The translations under genes were made by a program, and so were the position numbers. A stretch of DNA of 64,000 nucleotides, taken from JAJAZB01 sp965249815. Lineage in GTDB: Bacteria; Bacteroidota; Bacteroidia; Cytophagales; Spirosomataceae. Below are positions 8,644-16,635 of this stretch, one piece after another (positions within the stretch are counted from its first letter, which is position 1; the number at the start of each line of letters is the position of its first letter). The notes beneath the pieces are model-generated. The model ran no database searches and was not told where the DNA came from. It saw only the letters and a program-made list of their open reading frames with translations. Location of the stretch: positions 3,658,001 to 3,722,000 of the forward strand of contig CBDFMV010000003.1 of NCBI GenBank assembly GCA_965249815.1, read 5' to 3'.

Positions 8644-9585
8644 CGGTTTTTCGCCCAACGGCTCAACCGGGACCTTCGGCGCTTCTTTGGCCGACTGGCC
8701 GGTGGTGATTAGCACCACCGCCGCCACGATGATGCCCGCCGCCAGGAGCATCTGCGGATTAAGGCTTTCGCCCGCCAGCGCCCAGCCGAGCAAAATGGCC
8801 ACCAGTGGGTTGACGTACGTGTACGTGGCCACGAGTGTCGGCGGGGCCTGTTTCGAGAGCCAGTTGAAGACGCTGAAGGCAATCAGCGACCCCACCACGA
8901 GCAGGTACACGAACGACCCGACGGGTTTGGCCGTCAGGGCGGCTCCGTCGAACCGGCCCCACTCGCCCAGCGCCCCGCTCACCAGCAACGAAAGCGTACC
9001 GCCAACGAGCATCTGCATGGCTGCAATCCGCGCCGAACTGTACGGCAAGGCTGCTTTCCTGGTCACGATGACCCCCAGGCTCCAGCCCGCCGTGGCGATC
9101 AGCAGGGCGGTCACGCCCCAGCCGAAGTAGCGTTCGGCTCCGGTCAGGGCGAGTTGGTCGAGGTTGAGCAGCAAGCCCACGCCCACCAGACCGAGTAGCA
9201 ACCCCAGTATCACGCGGCCCGTGGGCCGGACGCCGTCGCGGAATTGGAGCAGCACCAGCCAGGCGGGCACCAGCGCCGAAAACAGCGACGCGTAGCCCGA
9301 AGGCACCCAGTGGGCGGCTATGGTCACGCCGCCGTTGCCGAGGGTAAGCATCAGAAACCCACCCAATCCGGCCCTGATCCACTCGCGGGCCGACGCCCGA
9401 ACGCGGGGTTGTTGAACAAGGGCGACGATGAACAAAATCAGCCCGGCCAGTAAATTACGAAAACCCGACGCCAACATCGGCGGCACCGCCTCGACGAGGA
9501 ACCGGATGGCCAGGTACGTACTGCCCCAGGCCACGTACAGAAAAAATAGACCCAGCCAGATGCGGAGGGAAAGCGAGCGATTCAT
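8641..9585 (-). CDS. EamA/DMT-superfamily metabolite exporter
   Basis: 314 residues in two EamA repeats, about ten membrane helices. Landmarks: FFLYVAWGSTYLAIRF in the first helix, PSGYASLFSALVPAWLVLL, and the second-repeat ATYTYVNPLVAILLGWALAGE. It resembles the YedA-type branch of drug/metabolite transporters, which export amino acids or other small molecules through the inner membrane. Substrate unknown. Divergent from the 5-oxoprolinase gene, with a possible TACTTTG element at 9608-9614. Confidence 0.9.
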   Translation of the reverse strand: MNRSLSLRIWLGLFFLYVAWGSTYLAIRFLVEAVPPMLASGFRNLLAGLILFIVALVQQPRVRASAREWIRAGLGGFLMLTLGNGGVTIAAHWVPSGYASLFSALVPAWLVLLQFRDGVRPTGRVILGLLLGLVGVGLLLNLDQLALTGAERYFGWGVTALLIATAGWSLGVIVTRKAALPYSSARIAAMQMLVGGTLSLLVSGALGEWGRFDGAALTAKPVGSFVYLLVVGSLIAFSVFNWLSKQAPPTLVATYTYVNPLVAILLGWALAGESLNPQMLLAAGIIVAAVVLITTGQSAKEAPKVPVEPLGEKP

Positions 9586-9645
9586 GGGCGAAAGACGAAA
9601 GAGGGCGCAAAGTAAGAATTTGCCCCGGAACCGCCGCCGTTGCCT

Positions 9646-9652
9646 TATTTTG
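9646..9652 (+). promoter_or_regulatory. Candidate -7 element TATTTTG, leaderless start
   Basis: TATTTTG followed by CGCC and the ATG of the 5-oxoprolinase gene, the same arrangement as before the APC permease (2774-2780). An mRNA starting from it would have almost no 5' leader. Confidence 0.4.
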
Positions 9653-9656
9653 CGCC

Positions 9657-12600
9657 ATGCGCACGTTTCAACTCGCCATCGACACCGGCGGTACCTTCAC
9701 CGATTGCCTCGCCACCGACTCCGACGGCAACGCCTACCGCCGGAAAGTCCTGAGCAACGGCACCCTGCGCGGCACCCTGGTCGAACAACTTGGTCCGGCC
9801 ACGTTCCGGATTTCAACCAACTGGGGCCTGACCCGCGACGTGCTGCGGGGTTACGCTTGCCAGGTAATGGGGCAGGAAAACCGTGCGGTGGTGGAGGCGT
9901 TCGACCCGCAGGCGCGGGTAATGATTCTCAATTTTCAGGGGGCAATCAGCCCGGTTCAAACCGGGTTTGAACTCACCGCGGGCGAAGAAGCGCCCGTCCT
10001 GGCCGCCCGGCTCGTGACCGAAACGGCCCTCGACGAGGCGTTTCCGCCGCTGTCGATGCGCCTCGGCTCAACCAAGGGCACCAATGCGCTACTCGAAGGC
10101 AAGGGGGCAAGGGTCGCGTTTTTCGTCACGGAAGGCTTTGCCGACCTCCTCCGGATCGGCGACCAGAGCCGCCCCGACTTGTTTTCGCTCAGCGCCCGTC
10201 GTCCCGAACCGCTCCATACCGACGTGGTAGAGGTCGCGGAGCAAATCAGCGCGACCGGGGAGGTGCTGAAGCCATTGGAATTCTCAACACTCAGCGCTCA
10301 ACTCTCGGGTATGAAGGCGGATTCCGTCGCCATTTGCCTGAAAAACGCTTACCGGAATCCCATCCACGAGCAGCAACTGGCCGCCGCGTTGCGCCCGCAT
10401 TTTCGCTTCGTTTCGGTTTCGACCGAGCTTTCGCCCCACATTAAATTCCTGGCCCGGACCGAAACCACGGTCGTCAATGCCTACCTCGCGCCGGTCATTC
10501 ACGACTACCTCCGCGCGATTCAGGCCCGGATGCCCGGTGGCACGCTCCACGTGATGACCAGCGCCGGGGCGTTGGTGAGTGCCGACCGGTTTCAGCCGAA
10601 AGACAGCCTGCTGAGCGGCCCGGCGGGGGGCGTGGTGGGCGCGGCGGCGGTGGCGCGCCGGGCGGGTTTCCCCCGAATCATCACCTTCGATATGGGCGGC
10701 ACCAGCACAGACGTGGCCCGCTACGACGGGGCGTTCGACTACCGCTTCGAAACCACCGTCGGGGCCGCCCGCCTGCAGGCCCCCGCGCTGGCGATCGAAA
10801 CCGTGGCGGCGGGTGGCGGCTCGATGTGCGGCTTCGACGGCTTCCGGCTGTTCGTGGGGCCGGAAAGCGCCGGGTCGAATCCGGGTCCGGCGTGCTACGG
10901 CGCGGGCGGTCCGCTCACGATTACCGACGTGAACCTGCTGCTGGGCCGCCTCGATCCGGCGTCGTTCGGCATTCCCGTTTTTCCCGAAAAAGCCCAAAAC
11001 CGGCTGGACGAACTGCTCGACCGGCTGCAATCAGCCTCCGGCCAGCGCCCTCTGATGCAAACCGTGCTGGAGGGCTTCGTGCGGATCGCCGACGAAACGA
11101 TGGCCGAAGCCGTCCGGAAAATTTCGGTGGCCAAAGGCTACGACCCCGCCGATCACGCGCTGGTGGCGTTCGGCGGCGCGGGCGGCCTGCACGCCTGCGG
11201 CGTGGCCCGGTTGCTCGGCATCACCACGATTCTGTTGCCCGCCGACGCGGGCCTGCTTAGCGCCGTGGGAATCGGCGAGGCAACGCTCGAACGCTTCGCC
11301 GAGGCGACGGTGCTCGACGAACTTTCCGAAAACACCTGGAATGAGTTGCAAAAAATCCTCGCCCGCCTGGGTGTCGAAGCGTGCGAAGCGGTGCGCGCGG
11401 AAGGCGTCGATTCCGAGCGGGTAGTTTTGAAAAGTCAGCTTGCTTTTTTGCGCTTGAAAGGCCAGGAGACCAGCCTCGAACTCGACGTGACCGGTTCGGA
11501 AAACGGGGCGAAGTGGCGGGAAATGTTTCGGGAAAAATACGTTCAGACCTACGGACACTGGGTCGAAAACCGGGCCATCGAAGTGGAATCGCTGCGCGTG
11601 CGGGCGGGGGAAGCCAACGCTCAGCCAACGGTTGAACCCCACCCGAAAACGGCGGGTAGTCGTGCCGCCTTCACCCGCCGCGAAGGCCCGGCGGTGCTCG
11701 CCGACCCGTTCAGCACGGCCTTCATCGCACGTGGTTTTGCTTTGGCCGCCGTCACGCCCGACGGGACAAGGATTCTTGAACAAGTACCTGATTTTCAGGC
11801 TGAAAAAACGATTTTTGACGCCCAGACCGAACTCGAACTGTTCACCAACCGCTTCCGGGCCGTGGCTGAGCAAATGGGCGCGATGCTCCAGCGCACGGCG
11901 GTGTCGGTGAATGTGAAAGAACGCCTCGATTTTTCCTGCGCCCTGCTCGACGCCGACGGGCGGCTCGTGGCCAACGCCCCGCACATTCCCGTGCATCTGG
12001 GTAGCCTCGGCGTGTGCGTCCGGCGCGTGCGCGAAGCCATCGACATGGCTCCCGGCGACGTCGTCGTGACCAACCACCCCGGTTACGGCGGCTCACACCT
12101 GCCCGACGTGACGCTGATTTCGCCGGTGTTTGATTTAGGGCGGAGTTACGAAAAAAACGACGCCCTCCGCCCTTCGCCCTCCGCCCTGATTGGCTACGTC
12201 GTCAACCGGTGCCACCACGCCGAAATTGGCGGCGTCCGGCCCGGTTCGATGCCACCCAACGCCCGGAACCTGGCGGAGGAAGGCGTCGTGATTTTTCCGA
12301 TGAAACTTGTCGAAAGCGGCGAAGTCCGGTGGGAAGCCATCCGACAGGTGCTCACCAGCGGCCCGTACCCGACCCGGAACGTGCAGGAGAACCTGGCCGA
12401 TCTGGCCGCCGCCCTCGCCGCCAATCGCCGGGGCGAAACTGCCCTGCGCCAGTTGGTGACCGAACACGGGCTGGAAAAAGTCCACCGCCAGATGACCGCA
12501 TTGCTCGATTATTCGGCCCAACGGATGCGCCAGCGGCTCGCGCAACTGCCCGAAAGCGAAGTTCAAGCCGAAGAATTTTTGGACGACGGAACGCACCTCA

Positions 12601-13445
12601 AGGTGAAAATTTTGCTGGAAAACTGCCAGTCACCCACTGCAAACTGCCAACTGGATTTCACCGGCACCGCCCCCGTTCACCCCGGCAACCTCAACGGGAC
12701 CGAAGCCATTGCCCGAAGCGTGGTCATGTACGTGCTGCGGGTGTTGCTGGGCCAAGCGGCCCGCGACGAAAACGTGCCGCTCAACGAAGGACTGCTCGAA
12801 CCGGTACACGTGATTTTGCCCAAAAACTCCATCCTGAATCCTGACTTCCCGGCCAACCCGGAAGCCTGTCCCGCCGTGGTGGGCGGCAACGTCGAACTCA
12901 GCCAGCGGCTGACGGGCCTCTTGCTGAAAGCGTTTGGTATTCAGGCCAGTAGCCAGGGGACGATGAACAATGTGCTGTTTGGCAGCGAAACATTCGGCTA
13001 CTACGAAACCCTCGGCGGCGGCGGCGGGGCGGGGGAGGGTTTCGCCGGCACCACCGCCTGCCAGCAGCACATGACCAACACCCGCATCACAGACCCCGAA
13101 ATCCTGGAGCGGCGCTACCCGGTGCGGCTGCGGCGGTTTGCAATCCGGCGCGGGTCGGGGGGAGCGGGGCGCTGGCCGGGCGGCGATGGACTGGTGCGCG
13201 ACTACGAATTTCTCGAAGCCGTCGAACTTTCACTGCTCACCCAACACCGGGTCGAGGCACCGTACGGTCGGCACGGCGGCCAGCCGGGCCACACCGGACG
13301 GCAGTGGCTCGTCCGTAGCGACGGAACAGTGGAGTTGCTCGGCGGCGTGGCCGGGGCCATGCTCCAACCCGGCGACCGGCTCGTGGTACAAACGCCCGGC
13401 GGCGGAGGTTGGGGAATTGCAGAACGGCCAGTCGGGGGAGATTGA
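9657..13445 (+). CDS. 5-oxoprolinase, fused HyuA-HyuB type, single chain
   Basis: 1262 residues, the usual length of the fused eukaryotic-like enzyme. Residues 1 to about 680 are the hydantoinase A/oxoprolinase ATPase part, with the N-terminal AIDTGGTFTDC phosphate motif, TFDMGGTSTDVA and AFGGAGGLHACGVA. Residues from about 715 are the hydantoinase B part (ELFTNRFRAVAEQMG, PHIPVHLGSLG, NHPGYGGSHLPDVT, NRCHHAEIGG). It would cleave 5-oxo-L-proline to glutamate using ATP in the cytosol. Odd features are two word-repeat segments inside the B domain, near residues 827-844 (DALRPSPSAL) and 988-1000 (CQSPTANCQL), placed where homologues as I recall them run straight through. The reading frame is intact. 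Confidence 0.92.
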   Translation: MRTFQLAIDTGGTFTDCLATDSDGNAYRRKVLSNGTLRGTLVEQLGPATFRISTNWGLTRDVLRGYACQVMGQENRAVVEAFDPQARVMILNFQGAISPVQTGFELTAGEEAPVLAARLVTETALDEAFPPLSMRLGSTKGTNALLEGKGARVAFFVTEGFADLLRIGDQSRPDLFSLSARRPEPLHTDVVEVAEQISATGEVLKPLEFSTLSAQLSGMKADSVAICLKNAYRNPIHEQQLAAALRPHFRFVSVSTELSPHIKFLARTETTVVNAYLAPVIHDYLRAIQARMPGGTLHVMTSAGALVSADRFQPKDSLLSGPAGGVVGAAAVARRAGFPRIITFDMGGTSTDVARYDGAFDYRFETTVGAARLQAPALAIETVAAGGGSMCGFDGFRLFVGPESAGSNPGPACYGAGGPLTITDVNLLLGRLDPASFGIPVFPEKAQNRLDELLDRLQSASGQRPLMQTVLEGFVRIADETMAEAVRKISVAKGYDPADHALVAFGGAGGLHACGVARLLGITTILLPADAGLLSAVGIGEATLERFAEATVLDELSENTWNELQKILARLGVEACEAVRAEGVDSERVVLKSQLAFLRLKGQETSLELDVTGSENGAKWREMFREKYVQTYGHWVENRAIEVESLRVRAGEANAQPTVEPHPKTAGSRAAFTRREGPAVLADPFSTAFIARGFALAAVTPDGTRILEQVPDFQAEKTIFDAQTELELFTNRFRAVAEQMGAMLQRTAVSVNVKERLDFSCALLDADGRLVANAPHIPVHLGSLGVCVRRVREAIDMAPGDVVVTNHPGYGGSHLPDVTLISPVFDLGRSYEKNDALRPSPSALIGYVVNRCHHAEIGGVRPGSMPPNARNLAEEGVVIFPMKLVESGEVRWEAIRQVLTSGPYPTRNVQENLADLAAALAANRRGETALRQLVTEHGLEKVHRQMTALLDYSAQRMRQRLAQLPESEVQAEEFLDDGTHLKVKILLENCQSPTANCQLDFTGTAPVHPGNLNGTEAIARSVVMYVLRVLLGQAARDENVPLNEGLLEPVHVILPKNSILNPDFPANPEACPAVVGGNVELSQRLTGLLLKAFGIQASSQGTMNNVLFGSETFGYYETLGGGGGAGEGFAGTTACQQHMTNTRITDPEILERRYPVRLRRFAIRRGSGGAGRWPGGDGLVRDYEFLEAVELSLLTQHRVEAPYGRHGGQPGHTGRQWLVRSDGTVELLGGVAGAMLQPGDRLVVQTPGGGGWGIAERPVGGD
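12137..12188 (+). repeat. Intragenic word repeat (CGCCCTCCG units) in 5-oxoprolinase
   Basis: Near-tandem copies of CGCCCTCCGCCCTTCGCCCT with an opposing AGGGCGGAG arm at 12137-12145, so the segment can form a hairpin. In frame, it encodes the DALRPSPSAL insertion just before GYVVNRCHHAE. It looks like intergenic repeat material that entered a loop of the protein. Confidence 0.5.
12620..12654 (+). repeat. Intragenic word repeat (AACTGCCA/CACTGC units) in 5-oxoprolinase
   Basis: AACTGCCAGT, CACCCACTGC and AAACTGCCAACTGG follow each other. In frame they encode NCQSPTANCQL before DFTGTAP. The style matches the intergenic 'AACTGGTAACTGG' repeats elsewhere in the window (27449-27531). Confidence 0.45.
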
Positions 13446-13581
13446 CCCGCAAGCGGGGAACGGGAGCGGGGAATTATCGCGTGCCAGCCAGCAAAGCGGG
13501 CATGGCGAAAGCCGGAATGGTTTTGGACACCCTTAAAAGTGTGCACAAAAACACAGGTTTCACCCTAAATTTCTCGAACCC

Positions 13582-14484
13582 ATGATTCTGAAAATGGACC
13601 GGCTGCCCATCGAGTTGCCCAAACCCAGTAACCCCTCGCCCAACGACGCTGCCGCCGTGCAGCAACTCCTCGGCGGCAAATTCGGGGAAATGTCCACGCT
13701 GATGAACTACACCTACCAGTCGTTCAACTTCCGCGGGCGCACCAAACTCCGCCCGTTTTACGACCTCATTTGCAGCATCGCGGGTGAAGAATACGGCCAC
13801 ATCGAGGTCGTTTCCTACACCATCAACCTGCTGCTGACGGGCGTGAGCAAACGCGGTATGGACCCGACCATGACGCCCCTGGCCAATGGCGTGAACGCCC
13901 GCCACACGTCGCCCTTCATCGAAAGCGGCCAGACGGCCCTGCCCATGGACGCGATGGGCCGGTTCTGGTCGGGCGAAAACGTGTTCAGCAGCGGCAACCT
14001 GAAGCTTGATTTGCTCCACAACTTTTTCCTCGAATGTGGTGCCCGCGCCAACAAAATGCGCGTGTACGAAATGGTGGACGACCCCACCGCCCGCACCATG
14101 ATTGGCTACCTGCTCGTGCGCGGCGGCCTGCACGTGGTGGCCTACGCCAAGGCCCTTGAGCAACTGACGGGCGTGGAGGTGACTAAGCTGCTGCCCATTC
14201 CCGAACTGAGCAACAACGCTTTTCCGGAAGCGAAAAAGTTCATGGAAAATAAGCTGCACCTGAAGCTGTACACCTTCAGCCAGGAAGATTACACCCAGGC
14301 GGGCATCATCTGGAACGGCCCGCACCCCGACGACGGCCAGCAAGTAGAAGTCGTGCAGGGCCACCCCGAAGGTTTTCCCGCGCCGGACCTCGACGAAGAG
14401 CCGCAACTCGGTGCCCCCGGTGCCGACGATTACGACCCGCAGATGTTCATGGACATGGCGAAAAAGATGGGCGTAAAATTCTAA
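13582..14484 (+). CDS. Manganese catalase (di-manganese, non-heme)
   Basis: 300 residues. The ferritin-like four-helix region carries the di-Mn ligands: Glu of FGEMSTLMNYTYQSFNFRG, EEYGHIEVV, FLECGARANKMRVYEM and GGLHVVAYAKALE. Length and the conserved stretch ENVFSSGNLKLDLLHNFF fit the Mn-catalase family, which disproportionates hydrogen peroxide in the cytosol. The C-terminal tail is acidic and proline-rich. A strong terminator follows at 14502-14534. No OxyR-type site was recognised upstream. Confidence 0.93.
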   Translation: MILKMDRLPIELPKPSNPSPNDAAAVQQLLGGKFGEMSTLMNYTYQSFNFRGRTKLRPFYDLICSIAGEEYGHIEVVSYTINLLLTGVSKRGMDPTMTPLANGVNARHTSPFIESGQTALPMDAMGRFWSGENVFSSGNLKLDLLHNFFLECGARANKMRVYEMVDDPTARTMIGYLLVRGGLHVVAYAKALEQLTGVEVTKLLPIPELSNNAFPEAKKFMENKLHLKLYTFSQEDYTQAGIIWNGPHPDDGQQVEVVQGHPEGFPAPDLDEEPQLGAPGADDYDPQMFMDMAKKMGVKF

Positions 14485-14501
14485 CGGTGCCCGTTTTGCC
14501 C

Positions 14502-14534
14502 AAAAAAGCCCCGGAACTGCTTCGGGGCTTTTTT
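14502..14534. terminator. Bidirectional intrinsic terminator
   Basis: AAAAAAGCCCCGGAA, a four-base loop, and TTCGGGGCTTTTTT lie between the convergent Mn-catalase gene and the small membrane-protein gene. A/T runs on both sides allow it to serve both strands. Confidence 0.85.
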
Positions 14535-14550
14535 GTGATTTTGGTGCGGT

Positions 14551-15003
14551 TCATACGGCCAGTTCCTCCAGTTCCCGCAGGGCTTTCCGCATTTGCCAGA
14601 CCCGCCACAGGGCGAACGGCACGCAGAACAGGGAGGCCCACTGGAGGCCCTCGCCCAAATCTTCCCAAAACGCCACGAATGCCTCGCCCCGGTTGAAGGC
14701 AAACAGCACCGCCGAAAAAAGGGGCAGCAGCACAACCGCCAGCACCGTGTCGCGCCGGAGCAGGTGCCGGATGCGCCGCAGTTCGCGGCGCTGCTCCTGC
14801 AACGCGCCAAGCTGCTGGTAGGCGGGGAAATTTTTCACTTTCGCGAAAGCTTCTTCGAAACTCAGGTGGCCGTACTGCATTTTTACCCCGATGTCGGCGG
14901 CCATTTCCCGCACCAGCCGGGCTTCGAGGTCATCGTCGAACACGTCGTTGAGAATGACGTAGTCGCGCACGTGCTTGAGTTGGTCGGGCGTCAGCGATTC
15001 CAT
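14551..15003 (-). CDS. Uncharacterised two-helix membrane protein
   Basis: 150 residues from the ATG at 15003 (MESLTPDQLKHVRDYVILND). The frame opens further upstream, but that part covers the PPK2 terminator. The N-terminal half is soluble and helical, with a charged segment (LQEQRRELRRIRHLLRRD); two hydrophobic stretches follow (TVLAVVLLPLFSAVLFAF and LQWASLFCVPFALWRVW). No family recognised with confidence. Possibly read through from ppk2, though a terminator hairpin lies between. Confidence 0.65.
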   Translation of the reverse strand: MESLTPDQLKHVRDYVILNDVFDDDLEARLVREMAADIGVKMQYGHLSFEEAFAKVKNFPAYQQLGALQEQRRELRRIRHLLRRDTVLAVVLLPLFSAVLFAFNRGEAFVAFWEDLGEGLQWASLFCVPFALWRVWQMRKALRELEELAV

Positions 15004-15058
15004 GACGGAAAAACGTGGGAACGAAGTTCTGAATCGGAATGGAGCCAAAAATAAGCAG

Positions 15059-15084
15059 AAAAGCCCGGCGCACGCCGGACTTTT
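15059..15084 (-). terminator. Intrinsic terminator after ppk2
   Basis: AAAAGCCCGGCG, CA, CGCCGGACTTTT forms a stem with one mismatch 22 bases beyond the stop of the PPK2 gene. On the minus strand it ends in TTTTC. Confidence 0.65.
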
Positions 15085-15105
15085 CACCAAAAAATACGAT
15101 GGCGC

Positions 15106-15999
15106 TCACCGTCCGTCCTGGCGCTCGATGGCCCGGATGAGTGTTTGGGCTTCTTTTTCGTCTTTCTCGGGGAAAGCAATCGGCAACCCGGCCAGGGTGT
15201 CGGCCACGAGGTGGGCGATGAGCAGTTGCTGGTTGAGGCGGTCGTCCGACGGAATCACGTACCAGGGCGCGTGCTTGGTAGCTGTGGCGTTGATGGCGTC
15301 TTCGTAAGCGGCCATGTAGTCGTCCCACGATGCGCGCTCTTTCAAATCGCTTTCGCTGAATTTCCACTGCTTTTCTTCGTCGCGCAGGCGGTTGATGAGC
15401 CGCTGGCCCTGTTCTTGTTTGGAAACGTGGAGGTAAAACTTCAGAATGGGAAAGCCATTGCGGACCAGAAATTCTTCAAACTGGACGATGTCGGCGTAGC
15501 GTTCGCGCCATAGCCTCGGTTCGCTCTGGGTGGCCGCTTCGGGCAGCGACTGTTCGGCGAGCCGATCAGGGTGCACTTTCAGCGCGATGACTTCTTCGTA
15601 GTAACTCCGGTTGAACACACCAATCATGCCGCGCTCGGGCAGCTCGCGCCAGAACCGCCACAGAAAATCGTGCTTCTGCTCCCCGTCCGACGGCTGCTTG
15701 AACCCCGTGATCCGAAACCGCGCCGGGTTGACGCCCTCGAACACGTGCCGGATGCTGCTGTCTTTGCCCGCCGCGTCCATGGCCTGAAAAACGAGCAACA
15801 GGCCAAAGCGTTCGTGGGCGTGCATCCGGTTTTGAAGCTGGTCGAGCTGGTCCGACAGCGCGCGCAGTTGCCGGGACTGATCGGCCTCGTCGTCGTAAAG
15901 CGGGGGGAGGCGGGTGGGCGTTTTTTCGAGTGCAAATTCCCGGTTCCCGTCGTACCGGAAGGCGGTGGCGTCGAAGTCAGTGCGCTTCGGTGTTTTCAT
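15106..15999 (-). CDS. Polyphosphate kinase 2 (PPK2) family nucleotide kinase
   Basis: 297 residues. Walker A is DAAGKDSS (75-82), the lid/Walker B region is GMIGVFNRSYYEEV (about 124-137), and a second conserved block, KFYLHVSKQEQGQRLINR, is present. These are the single-domain PPK2 hallmarks. PPK2 enzymes move phosphate between polyphosphate and nucleoside mono- or diphosphates in the cytosol; which nucleotide is used (class I, II or III) cannot be read by eye. Located about 29 kb from the candidate phosphate operon, with no visible shared control. Confidence 0.92.
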   Translation of the reverse strand: MKTPKRTDFDATAFRYDGNREFALEKTPTRLPPLYDDEADQSRQLRALSDQLDQLQNRMHAHERFGLLLVFQAMDAAGKDSSIRHVFEGVNPARFRITGFKQPSDGEQKHDFLWRFWRELPERGMIGVFNRSYYEEVIALKVHPDRLAEQSLPEAATQSEPRLWRERYADIVQFEEFLVRNGFPILKFYLHVSKQEQGQRLINRLRDEEKQWKFSESDLKERASWDDYMAAYEDAINATATKHAPWYVIPSDDRLNQQLLIAHLVADTLAGLPIAFPEKDEKEAQTLIRAIERQDGR

Positions 16000-16635
16000 G
16001 CGGAGTGAAGTTTGGAACGGGCGCTGCGAAAGTCATTCCCAGCCAGAAGATCCTTTCCTGAAAATCCTGTTTCCCCAAAAAATCCTCGTGTTCCAGTCCA
16101 TCTGGATGCCGTGGGCAATGTCAATTTCGACATGGGCCGCTACGGCATCGAGTTTCTGGCCTCGCCCCGGCACAGTGATCGAAGCCGTTTGATTTTGACA
16201 AGAGGAAGTTGGGCGATTTTAGGAAAATGCAAGAAAACAACGATTTTTCCGGCAATTTTCCACGATGAATGCCAAGCAGCCCTTCAACTCCCAATTTAAA
16301 ACGACCTGTTTCTCCTCTTCCTTGCAAAGAAAAACGTCGCCTCAAACGCCTGAGCGTGCTGCTACTCCTTTTGCTGACCAGCTTCCGGCTGGTGGCTGTG
16401 GCGTGGGCCAAAAAAAGCCCTCGTCCGTCCACCCGCCCACTCACGAAAATCAGATTGTGCTGGCCTTTTTCACCTCCTTAAGTTTTATCATCGACGGTCT
16501 CGCAATTATTCGTATCTACGCCCGCATTTTTACGAAATGGTGTACCGTACCGGTTTTCCTGATTTTCCGGAAGGTCTTTTTCGATAATTCACGCGTTTGA
16601 AAACCTGCTTTTACCCGTAGAACCTCATTTCAAGC
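16000..16635. other. 636-bp stretch without a convincing gene
   Basis: Base composition becomes more AT-rich from about 16190. A short frame at about 16090-16190 reads HLDAVGNVNFDMGRYGIEF, which looks protein-like and could be a remnant of a lost gene, but it has no extended frame. Other short frames (16265-16600, 16269-16481) have unconvincing composition. It contains the upstream region of the sulP gene; no TAnnTTTG element was found. Confidence 0.5.

Noticed and set aside
9657..13445. Long antisense frames opposite the 5-oxoprolinase gene (for example 11031-12077 and 10284-11030)
   Set aside because: High GC gives long spurious frames. The sense frame has complete family motifs; the antisense translations are His/Arg/Gly-rich without a domain.
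16265..16600. 111-residue frame upstream of sulP
   Set aside because: Composition is unlike neighbouring genes, no signal or domain is visible, and it competes with another frame of similar quality in the same stretch.
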